DNA of 64,000 nt, taken from NCBI GenBank assembly GCA_003255025.1, contig QANY01006295.1, positions 448,219 to 512,218 of the forward strand, written 5' to 3'. Each line of letters begins with the position of its first letter. Positions within the stretch are counted from its first letter, which is position 1. This document shows positions 9,176 to 21,448 of this stretch, one piece after another. The DNA comes from Datisca glomerata. Its lineage: Eukaryota; Streptophyta; Magnoliopsida; Cucurbitales; Datiscaceae. Under the pieces are notes generated by a model. That model was not told the DNA's origin, made no database searches, and saw only the letters and a program-made list of their open reading frames with translations. The position numbers and the translations under genes were made by a program.

Positions 9176-11728
9176 ATGCTGTGTCTTCACCCAGTACAGC
9201 CGTCTCTGCCTGCTAATCACATTACCGAAACGCACTGCAACCAGTTTTTGAGGAACTGTTTCTGGCAAAAACCTGGAAATTTAAGCTCTCATAAGCAGCC
9301 ATTTCGAGTTGCACTTGCTGTTACTAGTGTAGAAGAAGTTGAAAAACCTGAAATTGAAAAAGTGAAACCAAAGTTTAGGTGGGTTGAAGTAAGCTCTCAA
9401 ATTACAGAAGCCCAGAAGAAAGCAATATGTCAACTCCCTCCAAAGATGACTAAGAGATGTAAGGCACTGATGAGGCAAATTATCTGCTTTTCACCTGATA
9501 AGGGTAGTTTATCAGATTTGTTGGCAGCGTGGGCAAGATTAATGAAACCAAAGAGAGCAGATTGGCTTTCAGTTCTTAAAGAATTGATGCACTTAGATCA
9601 TCCCCTTTATCTTGAGGTACTTATCGGAATTCTTTGCAGTTTTAATTTATTTCTTATCTTCTCAGTTGTTTCAAGAGTTTTTTTCTTGGCTTTTGGCTGT
9701 ACATTTTTCTGCTTTGCCCGTGGAGGATTTCTGAAGCTCTTAAGACACATTTAAACCTAAAGAAACTGCAACTTGGTAACTTTCTTCTGATTGTAATTAT
9801 TTGGAGTTTAATTGATTTCTTATCTGCTCTATTGATTCAAGCTTGTTTTTTTTGTTGGCTTTTGGCTGGACACTTTTCTGCTTTGCCTGTGGAGGATTTC
9901 TGAAGTTCTTAAGATATACATTTAAACCTTAAAAAACTGCAACGCAGTAACTTTCTGCTGATTGTAATTATTTCATCTCTATAAATGGCATATAAGAACC
10001 CTAATTTGGCTTCTTAACCAAGATTGTCAAAGTCGCTTTCCTCCCACAATTGATTCATTAGGTCTTTATTTGAGCATAATTCGATAAAACAAATTGTCTC
10101 TATTTCAACATAAGCACTTAATTAAGTATGTAGATTTTTGCTAGATGATAGTATATAAAATCTGTTGATGGTAGAGTTTTTAACACTCTTTCTGTATGTT
10201 GAGCTTTATTCTTCTTTTTGTATTTTTCAGACCTTGATAGTTCAAATAAATACTTATGGCTTGGCTTCATGCATTATTTCTTCCTAAAGACATTAATCTG
10301 ATCAAATAGTTAGCCTCGAATTTATTACTCTCATTTTTATGGAATGGATTAGGTGGGCGCTAAACATTAGTTTCAGTTATTATCTTGTTCTATTAATACA
10401 AATCGTTTCCCCAAAACAAAGTCGGTATATCAGTTATTAGTTTGTAGCAAAAATGACATCTCATTTTCTTTCCCATTACTTTCAACCATTGCAAACAAAT
10501 ATTTTATGTAATAAGGTGGTTATTACCTTGTACTTTACTGGATGTTGTTCTTTCTTTACAGTTGATATTTAATTTGTTGTTTTCTTATCCTTTTGGTGTA
10601 GAATTAGATTTGTTTCCACAATTTTAAAAGCATGTCAAGCTCAAATCGGATGACAGGAATTAATTATATGAAAGACCTGAACTACCGTGAAAGGAAACGT
10701 AAACGCTCATTTCTATTATTAGTTATATGATAATCTGCAAATTAATTTATTGCCAGCTTGCTCTGCTTTGGAGTCAAGCTGTAAAGTGAGGATCAAAATT
10801 TAGTAGCATGTGATATCTAAAACCTTGCTTACTTTTTAATTTCTACTATCGTTTCTTATTTGTTTGAAGATAAATATTCTTTGTAGTTCAAATTGGTAGG
10901 CTTCTTATGACTTAACCAACCCCCCGCTTGTGGCTATTTTCTCAGGTCGCAGAACTATCACTACATGAAAAATCGTTTGAAGCCAATGCTCGTGACTATA
11001 CAAAGATAATCCACTTTTACGGAAAGAAAAATCAACTTCGAGATGCTGAAAATACTCTCTTAGCAATGAAGACTATGGGTTTGACTTGTGATCAGGTAAC
11101 TCTAACAACAATGATTCACTTGTACAGCAAGGCAGGCAATCTTAAGCTGGCCAAACAAACTTTCGAAGAGCTCAATCTTCTTGGACAGCCACTGGATAAA
11201 AGATCTTATGGTTCAATGATAATGGCATACATAAGAGCCGGAATGCTCGACCAAGGGGAGATTCTACTTAAAGAAATGGATGCCAACGAAATTTATGCTG
11301 GTAGAGAAGTTTATAAGGCATTTTTACGAACATACTCCATGATTGGTGATACAGAAGGAGCTCAAAGGGTATTTGATGCAATTCAGTTAGCAGGTATTCC
11401 TCCTGATGATAAGTTGTGTGGGCTACTTATAAATGCTTACAGAATGGCAGGTCAAAGTCAAAGTGCACGTATTGCATTTCAAAATATGAGAGAGGCCGGT
11501 ATTGAACCTAATGATAAATGTATAGCTTTGGTGTTGGCTGCGTATGAAAAGGAGAACAAGCTAAATCTGGCATTGGAATTTCTAATTGAATTGGAGATGG
11601 ATAGTATTATGATTGGGAAAGAAGCTTCGGAAATATTGGCTGCATGGTTCCGAAGATTGGGGGTCATAGAAGAGGTGGAGCTTGTGTTGCGAGAATACGC
11701 TGTTAGCAATAATCCTCCTACTTCCTAG
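9176..11728 (+). CDS. P-class pentatricopeptide-repeat protein, At1g01970-like
   Basis: Two coding exons: 9176-9616 (donor GTACTT) and 10946-11728 (acceptor TTCTCAG), joined in phase 0, giving 407 residues. ATG 9176 is chosen because the in-frame upstream codons begin right after a likely 5'UTR intron acceptor (TTAGTGCAG, ending 9157). The length also fits the roughly 409 residues I recall for At1g01970. The N-terminus is basic and serine-rich, compatible with a plastid or mitochondrial transit peptide (inference). A conserved non-repeat block follows (PPKMTKRCKALMRQIICFSP), then WARLMKPKRADWLSVLKEL. Exon 2 holds about six 35-residue PPR motifs in a row (starting DYTKIIHFYG, VTLTTMIHLYSK, RSYGSMIMAYIR, EVYKAFLRTYS, KLCGLLINAYR, CIALVLAAYEK). 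No E/DYW tail is present. PPR proteins bind organellar RNA; this one's target is unknown. The frame is intact. Confidence 0.92.
9640..9985. repeat. Tandem duplication inside the PPR intron
   Basis: Two adjacent, diverged copies of about 170 bp share GCTTTTGGCTG, TTTTCTGCTTTGCC, GTGGAGGATTTCTGAAG and CTGATTGTAATTATTT. The second begins near 9810. Both lie inside the 1329-bp intron and do not affect coding. Confidence 0.75.
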
Positions 11729-12733
11729 ATTTGTGAGATTTCGAGTTTGCAACCTCGTTAGCCATTCTTGTCCTCTACATTGGAAATCTTTTACAACTTT
11801 TAGTAGGCAAGAAAATAAGTTGTAAGTTTTCTCTTTCCCTGTTTTCTTTGTTGGGGTGTGGGGCGTGCGGTAGAGAGACTAATAACAACCTTGATAAATC
11901 ACTTAGCCATAGTTGGTAATCTGGGTATAGATGAACATGCAAGGAGGTTTCTCTGTAAACATATTAATGGGTTAGAAGGAGATGAAAAATGTGGTATTAG
12001 TATTTCCTTTCCTAATTTTGTTCTTCTGTTTTGCCCTCTTAAGACAACAGGATTTCTGCATATGGGTGTTATTGAGTACTTCTGCATTAGGTAAATGCCT
12101 GAGATGGTATATGCAAGAAGGATCGAGATTCTCTGTCGTTCTTTGTGAACAGAAAATTTCTAATATAAGCTAGAGACCTAAATGTGGGAAGATGAGTGGG
12201 TCACTATTTGATAATATTAAAGGTGTTTCAGTGTAACAGAGTGTGTACTTTTGGAGTAATGGTTGTGATGTTGGATGCTGAAATGGGTAAAAAGAACTGT
12301 GCCAATGATTTTTGTAAGGAAGGATTTAGGATAGTCAAGGACAGTGAATGGGAAATAAACTTGAGTGGAAAGAAATAAGGATCCTCTTCTGACTAAAACT
12401 CCTGAATTGAAGTAGAGAGCATTGAGCTCATTATGGATCTATTTGACCTACAAAATGTCAGAAGGGGTTTTACAACTGTCGAGGGAAGTTTGTCCTTCTG
12501 GGCTGTCCTGATTAGATCGGAAGACCACAAAAAAAGAAAACTAAGGAAAAGATATCTTTTTTTTAAGATTTTTATAGTTGACAGTACGATCTGATGTAAA
12601 AGACATTCGAATGGACGGGCCTAAAAAGTCGAACCGCCAACTGTTGGATTGTCAACTGCATACAACCCCGAACTCTAAAATATCATGTCCTTGTGGAACA
12701 AAAGCTGCAGGTCATGGAATATCTGAACGTTTT
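11729..12733 (+). other. 3'UTR and flank of the PPR gene
   Basis: Sequence of gene-like composition after the stop at 11726-11728. Short open frames here (for example 11858-12094) show no family resemblance. I see no further exon and did not fix a polyadenylation site. Confidence 0.35.
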
Positions 12734-15529
12734 TTTAACTAAGGATTAAAATTTCGCTTGCACCCCAAAAAGGGGTTTGTTTTTAGTTTAATCTCTCGAA
12801 CTTTAAAATAAGTTAATATTATCCTTCAACTTTCTTGATGTACAAAATTGGCCATCTATTCATTTTGTCAGTGGTGGAGTTAAGATTTTGTTTCACGGGC
12901 GACGCATCAATATGGACACACGTACGTTTAGTTACAGTTTGGAAGCAAATTATCTATGTATTTTAATAGAAAATATAGTGTAATTAAGTTATATGCAATT
13001 ATATGAACATAATTTCAAGGGTGTCATGGCTATTATGAGACCCCTGTTTTTTTATCAAAAGGGAGGGGATACAATATAGAGTTCGATGAAAATCTCATAT
13101 ATTATTATTTGGTCTGAAAAGTTTAGTTGTCATGACCCCAATTAAAGTATAGGTTTACCACCATATTTATATCCACTTAAGTGCTTCGATAAAATAATTT
13201 TTAATTAAAGTAGTATTATTTGAATATATGAAAGTGTTTATCTATAGAAGCGTTTATCTATATAAAAGTGTTTTACCTATAAAAAAATTGTTTATCTATA
13301 TCTATATTATATATAAAATTAGAAAAAATAGAAAAATATTTTTACACAATACTATCCCTAATTATTTTGTAAATTTCCTACTTTATTCTCACAATGTATA
13401 TATTATTTCAATTATACATATGAAATGTTTTAAACTATTATGTATTAATTATCCTATTTATTCATATGAAATTTTTTTTTGAACTATTTTGTTTAAATTA
13501 TCATATTTAAAGACATTTTCTCATTATTTTCAATCTAAAATCTTAAAAGACTAATTATAAGAAAAAAAAAGTGTCAAAGTAAATCAATATTTTCTTAGTT
13601 AATATTTCTTTATTGTCATTTTATATGTATACTAATCTAGCAATCATTAAAAATAAAAGTGAAAAAAAAATTCACCGAACGGAAGGAATTTAGAAAAGTC
13701 TATATCTATAGCTACTTGTCTTATCTTATTTTATTGTACATAAAAGTGACTAAAATATTTTGGATAACTTTATCCTCACGTTATTATTAAAGTCTAAATT
13801 ATCTCTAGACATAAGTATTAAATGACATCATTGTAATTTAGCCTTTTTAGTTAATTAATTAATGAACATTGTTTTTTTATTTCAAGTTTGTTACTTCATA
13901 CCTTTTTATTGATCAGCATCATGTCTCGGAGATACTTCATACATTTCGCTATAGAATTTATGATTTATTACAATAATACAATACATAATATATAACAATG
14001 ATACATAATAAATGAAAGAAAAAATTCTTGAGAATTTTGATGAAAGAAAAAATAATTTACAATTAAAATTGAGTAAAATGCATTAATTTACATATGAGAC
14101 AAATTTCATATACGTTTACAACATTCATTTGATTTCATAATCTTAATTATTATTATTAAGATCTTAAGAAAATAGTTACTATGATATTATAACATTTTAT
14201 ATAAAAAAAATATGTAATATCTAGCTCTTTGTATTAAAGGTTTTTCTTAGATAAAAAAAGGAGAACTATACAAATGGTCCATTTGAGTCATTTGTGTAGC
14301 AAAATGGTCACCCAATTTTTTTTTGTTGCAAAAATGGTGGGGCGGCCTAGTAAATAATGGATAAATTATTAACATTTATCATTAGGTCCTTAGTGAAAAA
14401 AGGCTTAAAATGCGCACTACAGTATGCGTGGTGTGTGCTTTAATGTAACGCGACGTTTAACGAAAAGAAGAAAAATGATTATGTATATGGTATATAAATT
14501 AAATATGTCTTCTGATAGCAAAAAACAAGACTGAGGTCGATAGGGACATTACTGACTTCTTATTGGCACCAAACTAACTAACTTCTTATATTCTAATGTA
14601 ATATATATTGCAATAGCAATAATTGTAAATGAAAGATTATATCATCTGCACTTTTTTTATTTTTTAAATTAACCTAAAAATAAAAAAAACATATAATTTA
14701 TCATGGTTAAGGTTAAATGATGAGGGTGTTAAGAAGGTATCAGTTTAGTTGAGATGTCATGTCACATCTATTGATTTATCTTACCAACTTAAGTTGTTTT
14801 ATTTTATCATGAAGTATGTCCATTGTAAATATGTATTTTCTTTTGTTTAATATAATTTTCCTTTTGAAAACAACATATACTAAGGAAAATAAATTTACAT
14901 ATAATAATAATATTAAAAAATTTATTCACGTGCAAGCACGGCTAAAAAATTAATAATAAAAAACATTCTCCTACGCAACCTCATACTATATATTAGCAAT
15001 TGAGTTCTTCCCCTTCAGCAAAATTATCCTTCCTTTACGTGTCCATTTGTGGTTGTATACAGTTTTGGTTAACAAATCAACAATTGAGAAAGAATAAGGT
15101 CAATATTTTCAATAAATAAAAAACTTTTGTTACATTCAATCTACGTAAATTTGTTTTTCAACCAAATTGTTTTCTTAACCCGACAACATTAAAGAAAGAA
15201 TAAAGTAAGATTAAGGTGAATTTGGGAGCATTTCATCTAGAAGCATTTAATATATTAAAAATATTACTTCAGATCACATGTACTTGATAAATATTGTTTG
15301 AAATACATTCTTGTATGTGAAATCATTTCTAAGGAAAATGTATGGTCTAATATTTCCTAAAATTCTTTTACATCTCTATTTGTTCTATATTAAAAGAGGT
15401 TTAAAGGGAGAAACTTTTGATCTCTCATTTTACCCTTTAATCCTCCACTAAATATAGTATAAGATTATTTTTTATTTAATTCATTTATATTTCTATTCAT
15501 TAATTTTTCTCTTACAAATATTTTATAAA
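12734..15529. other. AT-rich intergenic DNA
   Basis: Very AT-rich sequence with no supportable gene. A hydrophobic short frame at 13228-13482 is a by-product of A/T runs. A hairpin with Helitron-end flavour (CACGTGCAAGCACGGCTAA) lies at 14928-14946, with nothing else to support an element. Confidence 0.35.
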
Positions 15530-15565
15530 ACTAGTCATAGCACACGTGCGTTGCACGTGAACTAT
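15530..15565 (-). repeat. Candidate Helitron 3' terminus
   Basis: On the minus strand the sequence reads CACGTGCAACGCACGTG, then TGCTATGA, then CTAGT. A short GC-rich hairpin roughly ten bases before CTAG is the canonical 3' end of a plant Helitron. The matching 5' TC end, to the right, was not found. Confidence 0.5.
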
Positions 15566-17529
15566 ATATAAAATCCAATTTATGAAATGTACCATATTTT
15601 ACGATTATCATATATCATTAAATTTATATGTGATTATTTTTTAATATATCTATCAATCTTTGATGTATAACTTAACATATATATTAACTGATAAAATTAT
15701 AACAAACAAATATCAAACAAATAACTACTCGTTTAGATTATCATTTTAGAGACTGTACGAATAATGCATGGACAATTGTCTATAATTATTTATCTATAGA
15801 TTCTTCATTTTATTTATTGTAGATATATTATGAATAATACGAATTATAAATAGATTGTAGTTTATATAGAATATATTTATATATTATTACTATTAAAATG
15901 AACTATTTTTATTGTCTTTAATTAATGTTATTGTTGTTGTTGTTTTAGTTATTTGAATATGAAGAATTACTAAACAATATTAATTTTTTATTGTCTTTAA
16001 TTAATGTTAATTGTTAGTGAGATATTAATTTTTTTTTCAAAATTGACCTTATTCTTTATGCTTATAGAGAATGGCTTTATAGATCATATATATTTGAATT
16101 GTTTAATGTTAGGTATTATTCCCCAGTAATGTTAGCTATTAATTCCTATTGTTAATGTAATACCTACCATTAAACAATAACAATTGAATGAAGGAAACTT
16201 GAATAAATGTTTAACGAGATTCAATTGTTTAATGTTAGGTATTACCATCATATGATATGTGAGGATGAAAGGTTGTCTTGGGATTATATATTCTTTAGAA
16301 TGATGCTTAAAGTGGTAGATATAGTGTACATAGGTGAAAAATAAAGTTTTTTTAGAATACCTAACACAATTATTTAGCTATTAATTCCTATTGTTTACTG
16401 TAATACCTCACAGAATTAATCTTAGGAGTTAATTTCATTATGACATCTATTAAATCAATTGATCAGAAATTCATTTGTGACTCTTAGAATTTAATGAATA
16501 GAATGATGTGTAAATTGGTATTGAAGGTGGTCCAATTTCAACAAACTACAACCAGCTGAAAAAATAACATCTACTGAATTTTTCAGACATGTTGCCTCTC
16601 AATTACACTTACAACATGATCTAAGATCTTGAGGTGTTTGAAAGAGAATGGACAATAGTAACGATCATTAAGAAATGAATAATTTAAAAAGCAATGCTAT
16701 ATAGAGATTAGAGTCAATTGTATATCTATTGTATGCATAAATATTTATCTATAATATCTTAAAAAACAATGAGCATTACCTTTTATTCCTGGTATGCGTT
16801 GGTGAAAACAGTTGCAGAGATAATACAATATCAAAGAAATCCAGAATGAATCTTAGAATCTAACCACAAAAACGGACATCATTGTGGATATTTCTACTAT
16901 TTCGAGGAAAGAAGAGTAAACTTGTAATGTGCTAGGGTTTAAATCGGACAGGAAAAATGCTCATTTTGAAATGAGAGAGCATATCATTTTGAGATCAATT
17001 TCAGATCTTCAAATCATGTTTTATTATAATACTCTATAAAATGTAAAAACTAATTTTGAATATCAATTTTTGTATTTAATTGGGAGTCAAAATAGAGTGA
17101 GACGCAATAATTATAACCCTCTAGTCAAAGGACAAATAATGATTATTGACCCTTGATTTTCGGTCAACGAGATATAATTTAGCTTGTGGTAAGGATCAGT
17201 GCCACTCTCTTTTTAATCTTTTTAAGCATAAAGTTTCATAGAAGATGATGGAGTTGCACCACATGATAGAATATTACTTTTTATAACTTGCGTACATGCG
17301 AGGATTTTGTTATTTATGATTCTCTTTATAATCCGTGTCTTTAGCCGTAGGCCGAATTAAAAAATTTTACTTTTCATTTTCGGGTTAAAAATTGATTTTC
17401 CACCTTATCCATATTTGGATAAGGTTTTGATGAGATATATAGCTTTTCTTTAAATGATTACGTAGATAGTCTACTCCACAAATTTATCCAGATCACTTGC
17501 ATAAGATTCACATCATAGATAATGTTGTA
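15566..17529. other. AT-rich intergenic DNA with short repeated motifs
   Basis: No gene. It holds an inverted repeat at 16098-16178, with arms of the form ATTGTTTAATGTTAGGTATTA and TAATACCTACCATTAAACAAT. A third copy of the arm lies near 16226 and a related copy near 37958. Probably degraded Helitron or MITE sequence. Confidence 0.4.
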
Positions 17530-18110
17530 TGTTAGGCGTGTGAACAAAAGTCTATCATTGATTAGAATGGGAAGAATCATGTGTTTATAAGTATGGACAA
17601 TATCTACATTGTATGAGACATTTTAGAGTCCAAAAGTAAAGTGGTGTCGACCTAGGCTCAATGTGGACAATATCATATCAATATGGAGATATGTGGTGTT
17701 CATTGTCCCAATAAGTGGTATCAAAGTCATACCCCAAACTTAGCAAAGTGGTTCAAATCCTCGGATTCTCGATTGATTCATGATAGATCCGTGTTTGAGC
17801 TCTGGTGCTTCGTGTAAGAAATGCTCCTAACGCGGTGGAGAGGAGTTGACCGGATATAGTAGGCTCTCGAAACTGATTGTGCTCAAGTGCTTCACATTAG
17901 GCATGTGGCCCAACTCAATGAAGAGGAGTGACCACGAATAAATGATCGTTTTAAGGGTAGGCTCGATGGAGGAATGGTGTGATCCTTTGTTCGAGGAGAG
18001 TATTGTTAGGCTTGCGCCCAAAAGTATCACATTAGTTAGAAGTGGAGAGGATCATGAAGTTATAAGTATGAGTAATATATATTGATATATGAGGTCATTT
18101 GGGTAGGTGG
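17530..18110 (+). mobile_element. TRIM-like miniature LTR retroelement
   Basis: Two related LTRs: LTR1 from about 17530 to 17706 starts TGTTAGGCGTGTGAACAAAA, and LTR2 from about 18004 starts TGTTAGGCTTGCGCCCAAAA. After LTR1 comes TGGTATCAAAGTCAT, a near match to the initiator-tRNA-Met PBS. Before LTR2 lies a purine-rich GTTCGAGGAGAG, serving as polypurine tract. The roughly 295-bp interior has no coding capacity, as expected for TRIMs, which move with other elements' enzymes. LTR2 is cut short near 18105, where it abuts the gag remnant at 18126. Confidence 0.65.
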
Positions 18111-18125
18111 TGTGCTTATGGAGCA

Positions 18126-18790
18126 TCAACATGTAAATGGAAGATTATGCTCCATCAACAAGGTTGCTTCAATCACTGCTGTGTAGGTGGTGTGCTTATG
18201 GAACGACATAGAACCCTTTATCTTTGGACAAAGTCCCCTTTTAAATGTCTGAGCTTTCTTGATCTCACTATCAACGTAATGCATGGCGTAGCAAGATAAT
18301 TCCTTGAACTTTCTTTCATGATCAACAACAGTCGTTTTACCTTGTACCAACCTAAGAAATTAGACTTCCTTACTTGTCCTGATTGTGATCGAAAAATACT
18401 TCTCGAAAAACAGCTCCTTAAATCGATCACAAGTCACCGGATTATGCACAACATCATGAGCTCTTTGTATGAGCTCCCACCATTTTCGACTTCTCGTGTC
18501 AGCATAAAAGTTGCACAACCAACCTTTTGAATCTCAGAATACATCATAAATTGAAAGATCTACTCCAATCTCACAATCCAATCATCAGCTAACAATAGAT
18601 CGGACGAGAGACCGTCAAATTCCGGTGGGTTTAGCCTCCTGAATGTGTGGATCAGTTGCATGTTGACCGATGTCGTCTATTAAGGTTGTTGTAGTTGAGC
18701 TGGACAAGTCATCGTTGTCTGCCTCAATAACTCCAAAAATTCTTGAAACATTTCGATCATGGTTGTCGGAGGATTCGCAGCAGGATTACT
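18126..18790 (-). pseudogene. Ty3/gypsy (Del/Tekay-like) gag remnant
   Basis: The minus-strand translation runs through several frames: FRRLNPPEFDG, LLADDWIVRLE, SEIQKVGCATFML, RFKELFFEKYFS, then VQGKTTVVDHERKFKELS, DSEIKKAQTFKRGLCPKIKG and YTAVIEATLL. This is the capsid part of a chromovirus gag. Stops and frameshifts break it. It lies between the TRIM-like element and a PBS plus LTR on the same strand. A 20-bp direct repeat (18107 and 18182) near its 3' end marks a local duplication. No zinc knuckle, protease or later pol is present. Confidence 0.75.
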
Positions 18791-19012
18791 CTACTACCCA
18801 CCAAAATTCAAGACTTACCAAAAGCCTAAACTTATCGTGTAAATATAACTTAAACGTAATCAAACATGCCATAATGAAACTAAAGCACATCATGCTGTAT
18901 CAATAATTAAAGCATACATATCATGCGTACCTGACTTGTAAGGTGAGGGAGGAGTAAAGTGAGCGACATGCTATATTTTCACTAAGAAAAGTCTACATAA
19001 TCTAAAATCTTT

Positions 19013-19024
19013 GCTCTGATACCA
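19013..19024 (-). promoter_or_regulatory. Primer-binding site (initiator tRNA-Met type)
   Basis: The minus strand reads TGGTATCAGAGC, the standard initiator-tRNA-Met PBS of plant LTR elements. It starts three bases after the LTR end GGGGCGTTACA at 19028. Confidence 0.8.
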
Positions 19025-19609
19025 AATTGTAACGCCCCGATTCTCGAGGGTTAAACATACATGTATTTTTACAATTTTGAAATCCTTAATTCGTAAAAAC
19101 TGAGTTAATCTCTGAAATAAGTCAAACATGAAATCCATATTTTATGAAATTTTCACTCATCCTAATTCGTAAAAACACATAACATAAAATAAACTACTTA
19201 AATAACTGAATTTAACTGAAACGTTTTCCCAAGTCACCAAGAAAATCATAAATTCATTTATATTGATTTAGCTGGTTATGACAGCCTCTCACTCATGCTG
19301 CTCGCCATCACCACCTGCATCATAAACAACTGTGGGGGATGAGTATTTTAAAATACTCAGTAAGCAAATTCACATAATAACATGCATCCATGTATCACAA
19401 ATGCAATTATGACGTAACATAACTGAACTTGACATATATCATAAATGAAATAACGTAACATACTTGGCTCAACATAGCACGTAGATAACACGTGTCTCAA
19501 ACATAATTATATAACAAACTTATTCATATCTTGTCTTGCATATTCTCTAGTTAACAACCTAATCAGAATTGTTCACACGTGAATTGAAACGTAACATGAC
19601 GAATTGGAT

Positions 19610-19790
19610 GATGGAACAGATGACACTCATAGGTGATGGAAAATGTGAACAGATGGCACCTCATAACTGACGGAAAACATTTAAAGATGACACTCAATCT
19701 GTGACCAAAACATGAACATATGACACCCCATATGCGACCAAAACATGAACAGATGACACTCAATTCGTATAATAGAGCAAAACGTGAACA
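19610..19790. repeat. LTR-internal minisatellite (ACAGATGACAC repeats)
   Basis: Imperfect repeats of about 35 bp built on GAACAGATGACACTC and CGACCAAAACATGAACA. The homologous array in the other LTR copy is at 45295-45520. Confidence 0.75.
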
Positions 19791-20769
19791 ACCTGATTTC
19801 TTGTTAACTAAGAGTTGTGCTTAAATTCATATCTTACATAATTACCACTTGACTTAATTCAGTTACATAGTTTGAAATATCCAATCCTTGACAACAAATA
19901 ATCATATGGTTTACAAGTAAACATATAATGCATAATGATACATGTAACAGAATCATACATTATAGCATACTAAAGTATAATCAGACATATTCAGACATTT
20001 ATCTCATGATAATCAAATCAATAACTAAGAAGTAAATAATTAGCAAAGAGTTCATGAATATAAAAATTATCAAAAAATAATTGAACATATATTAAATATA
20101 AATACATGATACAATTATAATATCAAAGTCAAATCACTATATAAGCTCACTTACACAACACATATATATGAACATAACATGTTTACAGAAAATTAGAATT
20201 GATGAGAATAACGCATCTTACATTTATCTCATGTGGGTCACATTACGATGTAAATTGACTTATACAAGGCATATACATTTATCACACATGGTCATATTAC
20301 AATATAGTTAACTTTTCCTGGATTGCCACGAATTAAATACGACAACTAATGACCTGAAATCCAAGTATCTCATATCACAAAATATTCATATAATACTATA
20401 ATCATAAGGTTGTTCGGAAATAAACATAAACATGTTTTTAAATCGTATAAATATAGAGATTTAATTAAAACATTGTAAAGGGTCTAAGCAAAGCTGGAAA
20501 ACACAGTGTTGGGTCAGAAAGGCAACTGAAGAATCTTGAGTCAAAGGATTCGGATCGGTTTGATTCAGAGTAGAACAGTTCGGTTCAAAGTTGAGTCGGC
20601 TCGATTTAATACTGGGTCGGTCTGGTCTGATTTGGTTGTACTGATTGGAGTGGTTAAGAACGGTCCAACTAACTGAATTGGTTCGGTTCAAGTGAACTGG
20701 CTCGTGCCGGGTATGATTTGGGTTGGGTCAACCATCAACTGGGTCGCAAAGACCCAGTCGCAGTCCGAA

Positions 20770-20995
20770 ACAAGGAAAAGAAAGAGAAAATAGGAGAGGG
20801 GAAAGAGGTGAAATCCACTGCCAGTGGTGGGGAAAAGAGAGAGAGAAATAGAAGGAGAGACAGAGAGAATAAAATAGAGAGATGGAGAGAGAAGATATGA
20901 GAAAGAGGGAGAACAGAGAGGAAGACGAATGAGAAAGAAATAGATATAGAGAGAAAACGAAGAAGAAAAAGAAGAAGGAAAGAATCAAGAAGCTT
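20770..20995. repeat. Purine-rich (GA) tract in LTR
   Basis: A purine strand of GAGAGA and AAGAAG words inside the Del-type LTR. It generates long but meaningless serine/leucine/phenylalanine frames on the opposite strand. A homologous tract is at 46430-47000. Confidence 0.85.
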
Positions 20996-21448
20996 ACACA
21001 ACTTGAGATTGAAGACTGGAGAGGAAATGCCAAAGAATAGGGAGTATAGAAATAAAACGAAGATTAAGAATAGGGATAGGGGTTGAATAGCAGTTACATG
21101 GGCGGGGTTTTGTGAATTAGAAGTGGGGGATGAAGAGGTTACACTTGGGTGTAATATTTATACAGTGTGAGTGAGTGTTTTCAATGGAGAGAGTGATTGC
21201 CAAATAAAACCAAAAATAAGTTTAAGGTTGATTTTGGGTGTATTTACATATAAGTTTGAGTGAGTTTTAAAATTATATACCGAAGCTCTTTTAAAATTTG
21301 AAAATCAAACTTTAAATTAAATCATATCTAATTAAAATAGTTTTACAAAAATTATAAATAATTCTTTTTTAAAATCAAAATTTAAAATTACAATATCTTT
21401 CAAATAAATTGACTCTCGTTAAACAATAACATTAACCTTGAATAATGT

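Larger units (their letters stand above)
19028..21448 (-). mobile_element. Del/Tekay-like 5' LTR, truncated
   Basis: The minus-strand end GGGCGTTACA (19028) abuts the PBS. The LTR matches the solo LTR at 44531-47417 from CGAGGGTTAAACATAC onward, with the same internal minisatellite and purine tract. Its 5' end is lost where an Ogre/Tat-like LTR fragment begins at 21449. Together with the gag at 18126-18790 it is the 5' part of one broken element. Confidence 0.7.

Noticed and set aside
11479..11709. A 76-codon minus-strand frame
   Set aside because: Antisense shadow of PPR exon 2.
14928..14946. Helitron-like hairpin CACGTGCAAGCACGG followed by CTAA
   Set aside because: Spacing to CTAA is too short and no partner or repeat was seen.
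20728..21033. Minus-strand frames of 88-101 codons
   Set aside because: Same cause as 46412-47164, in the homologous LTR tract.
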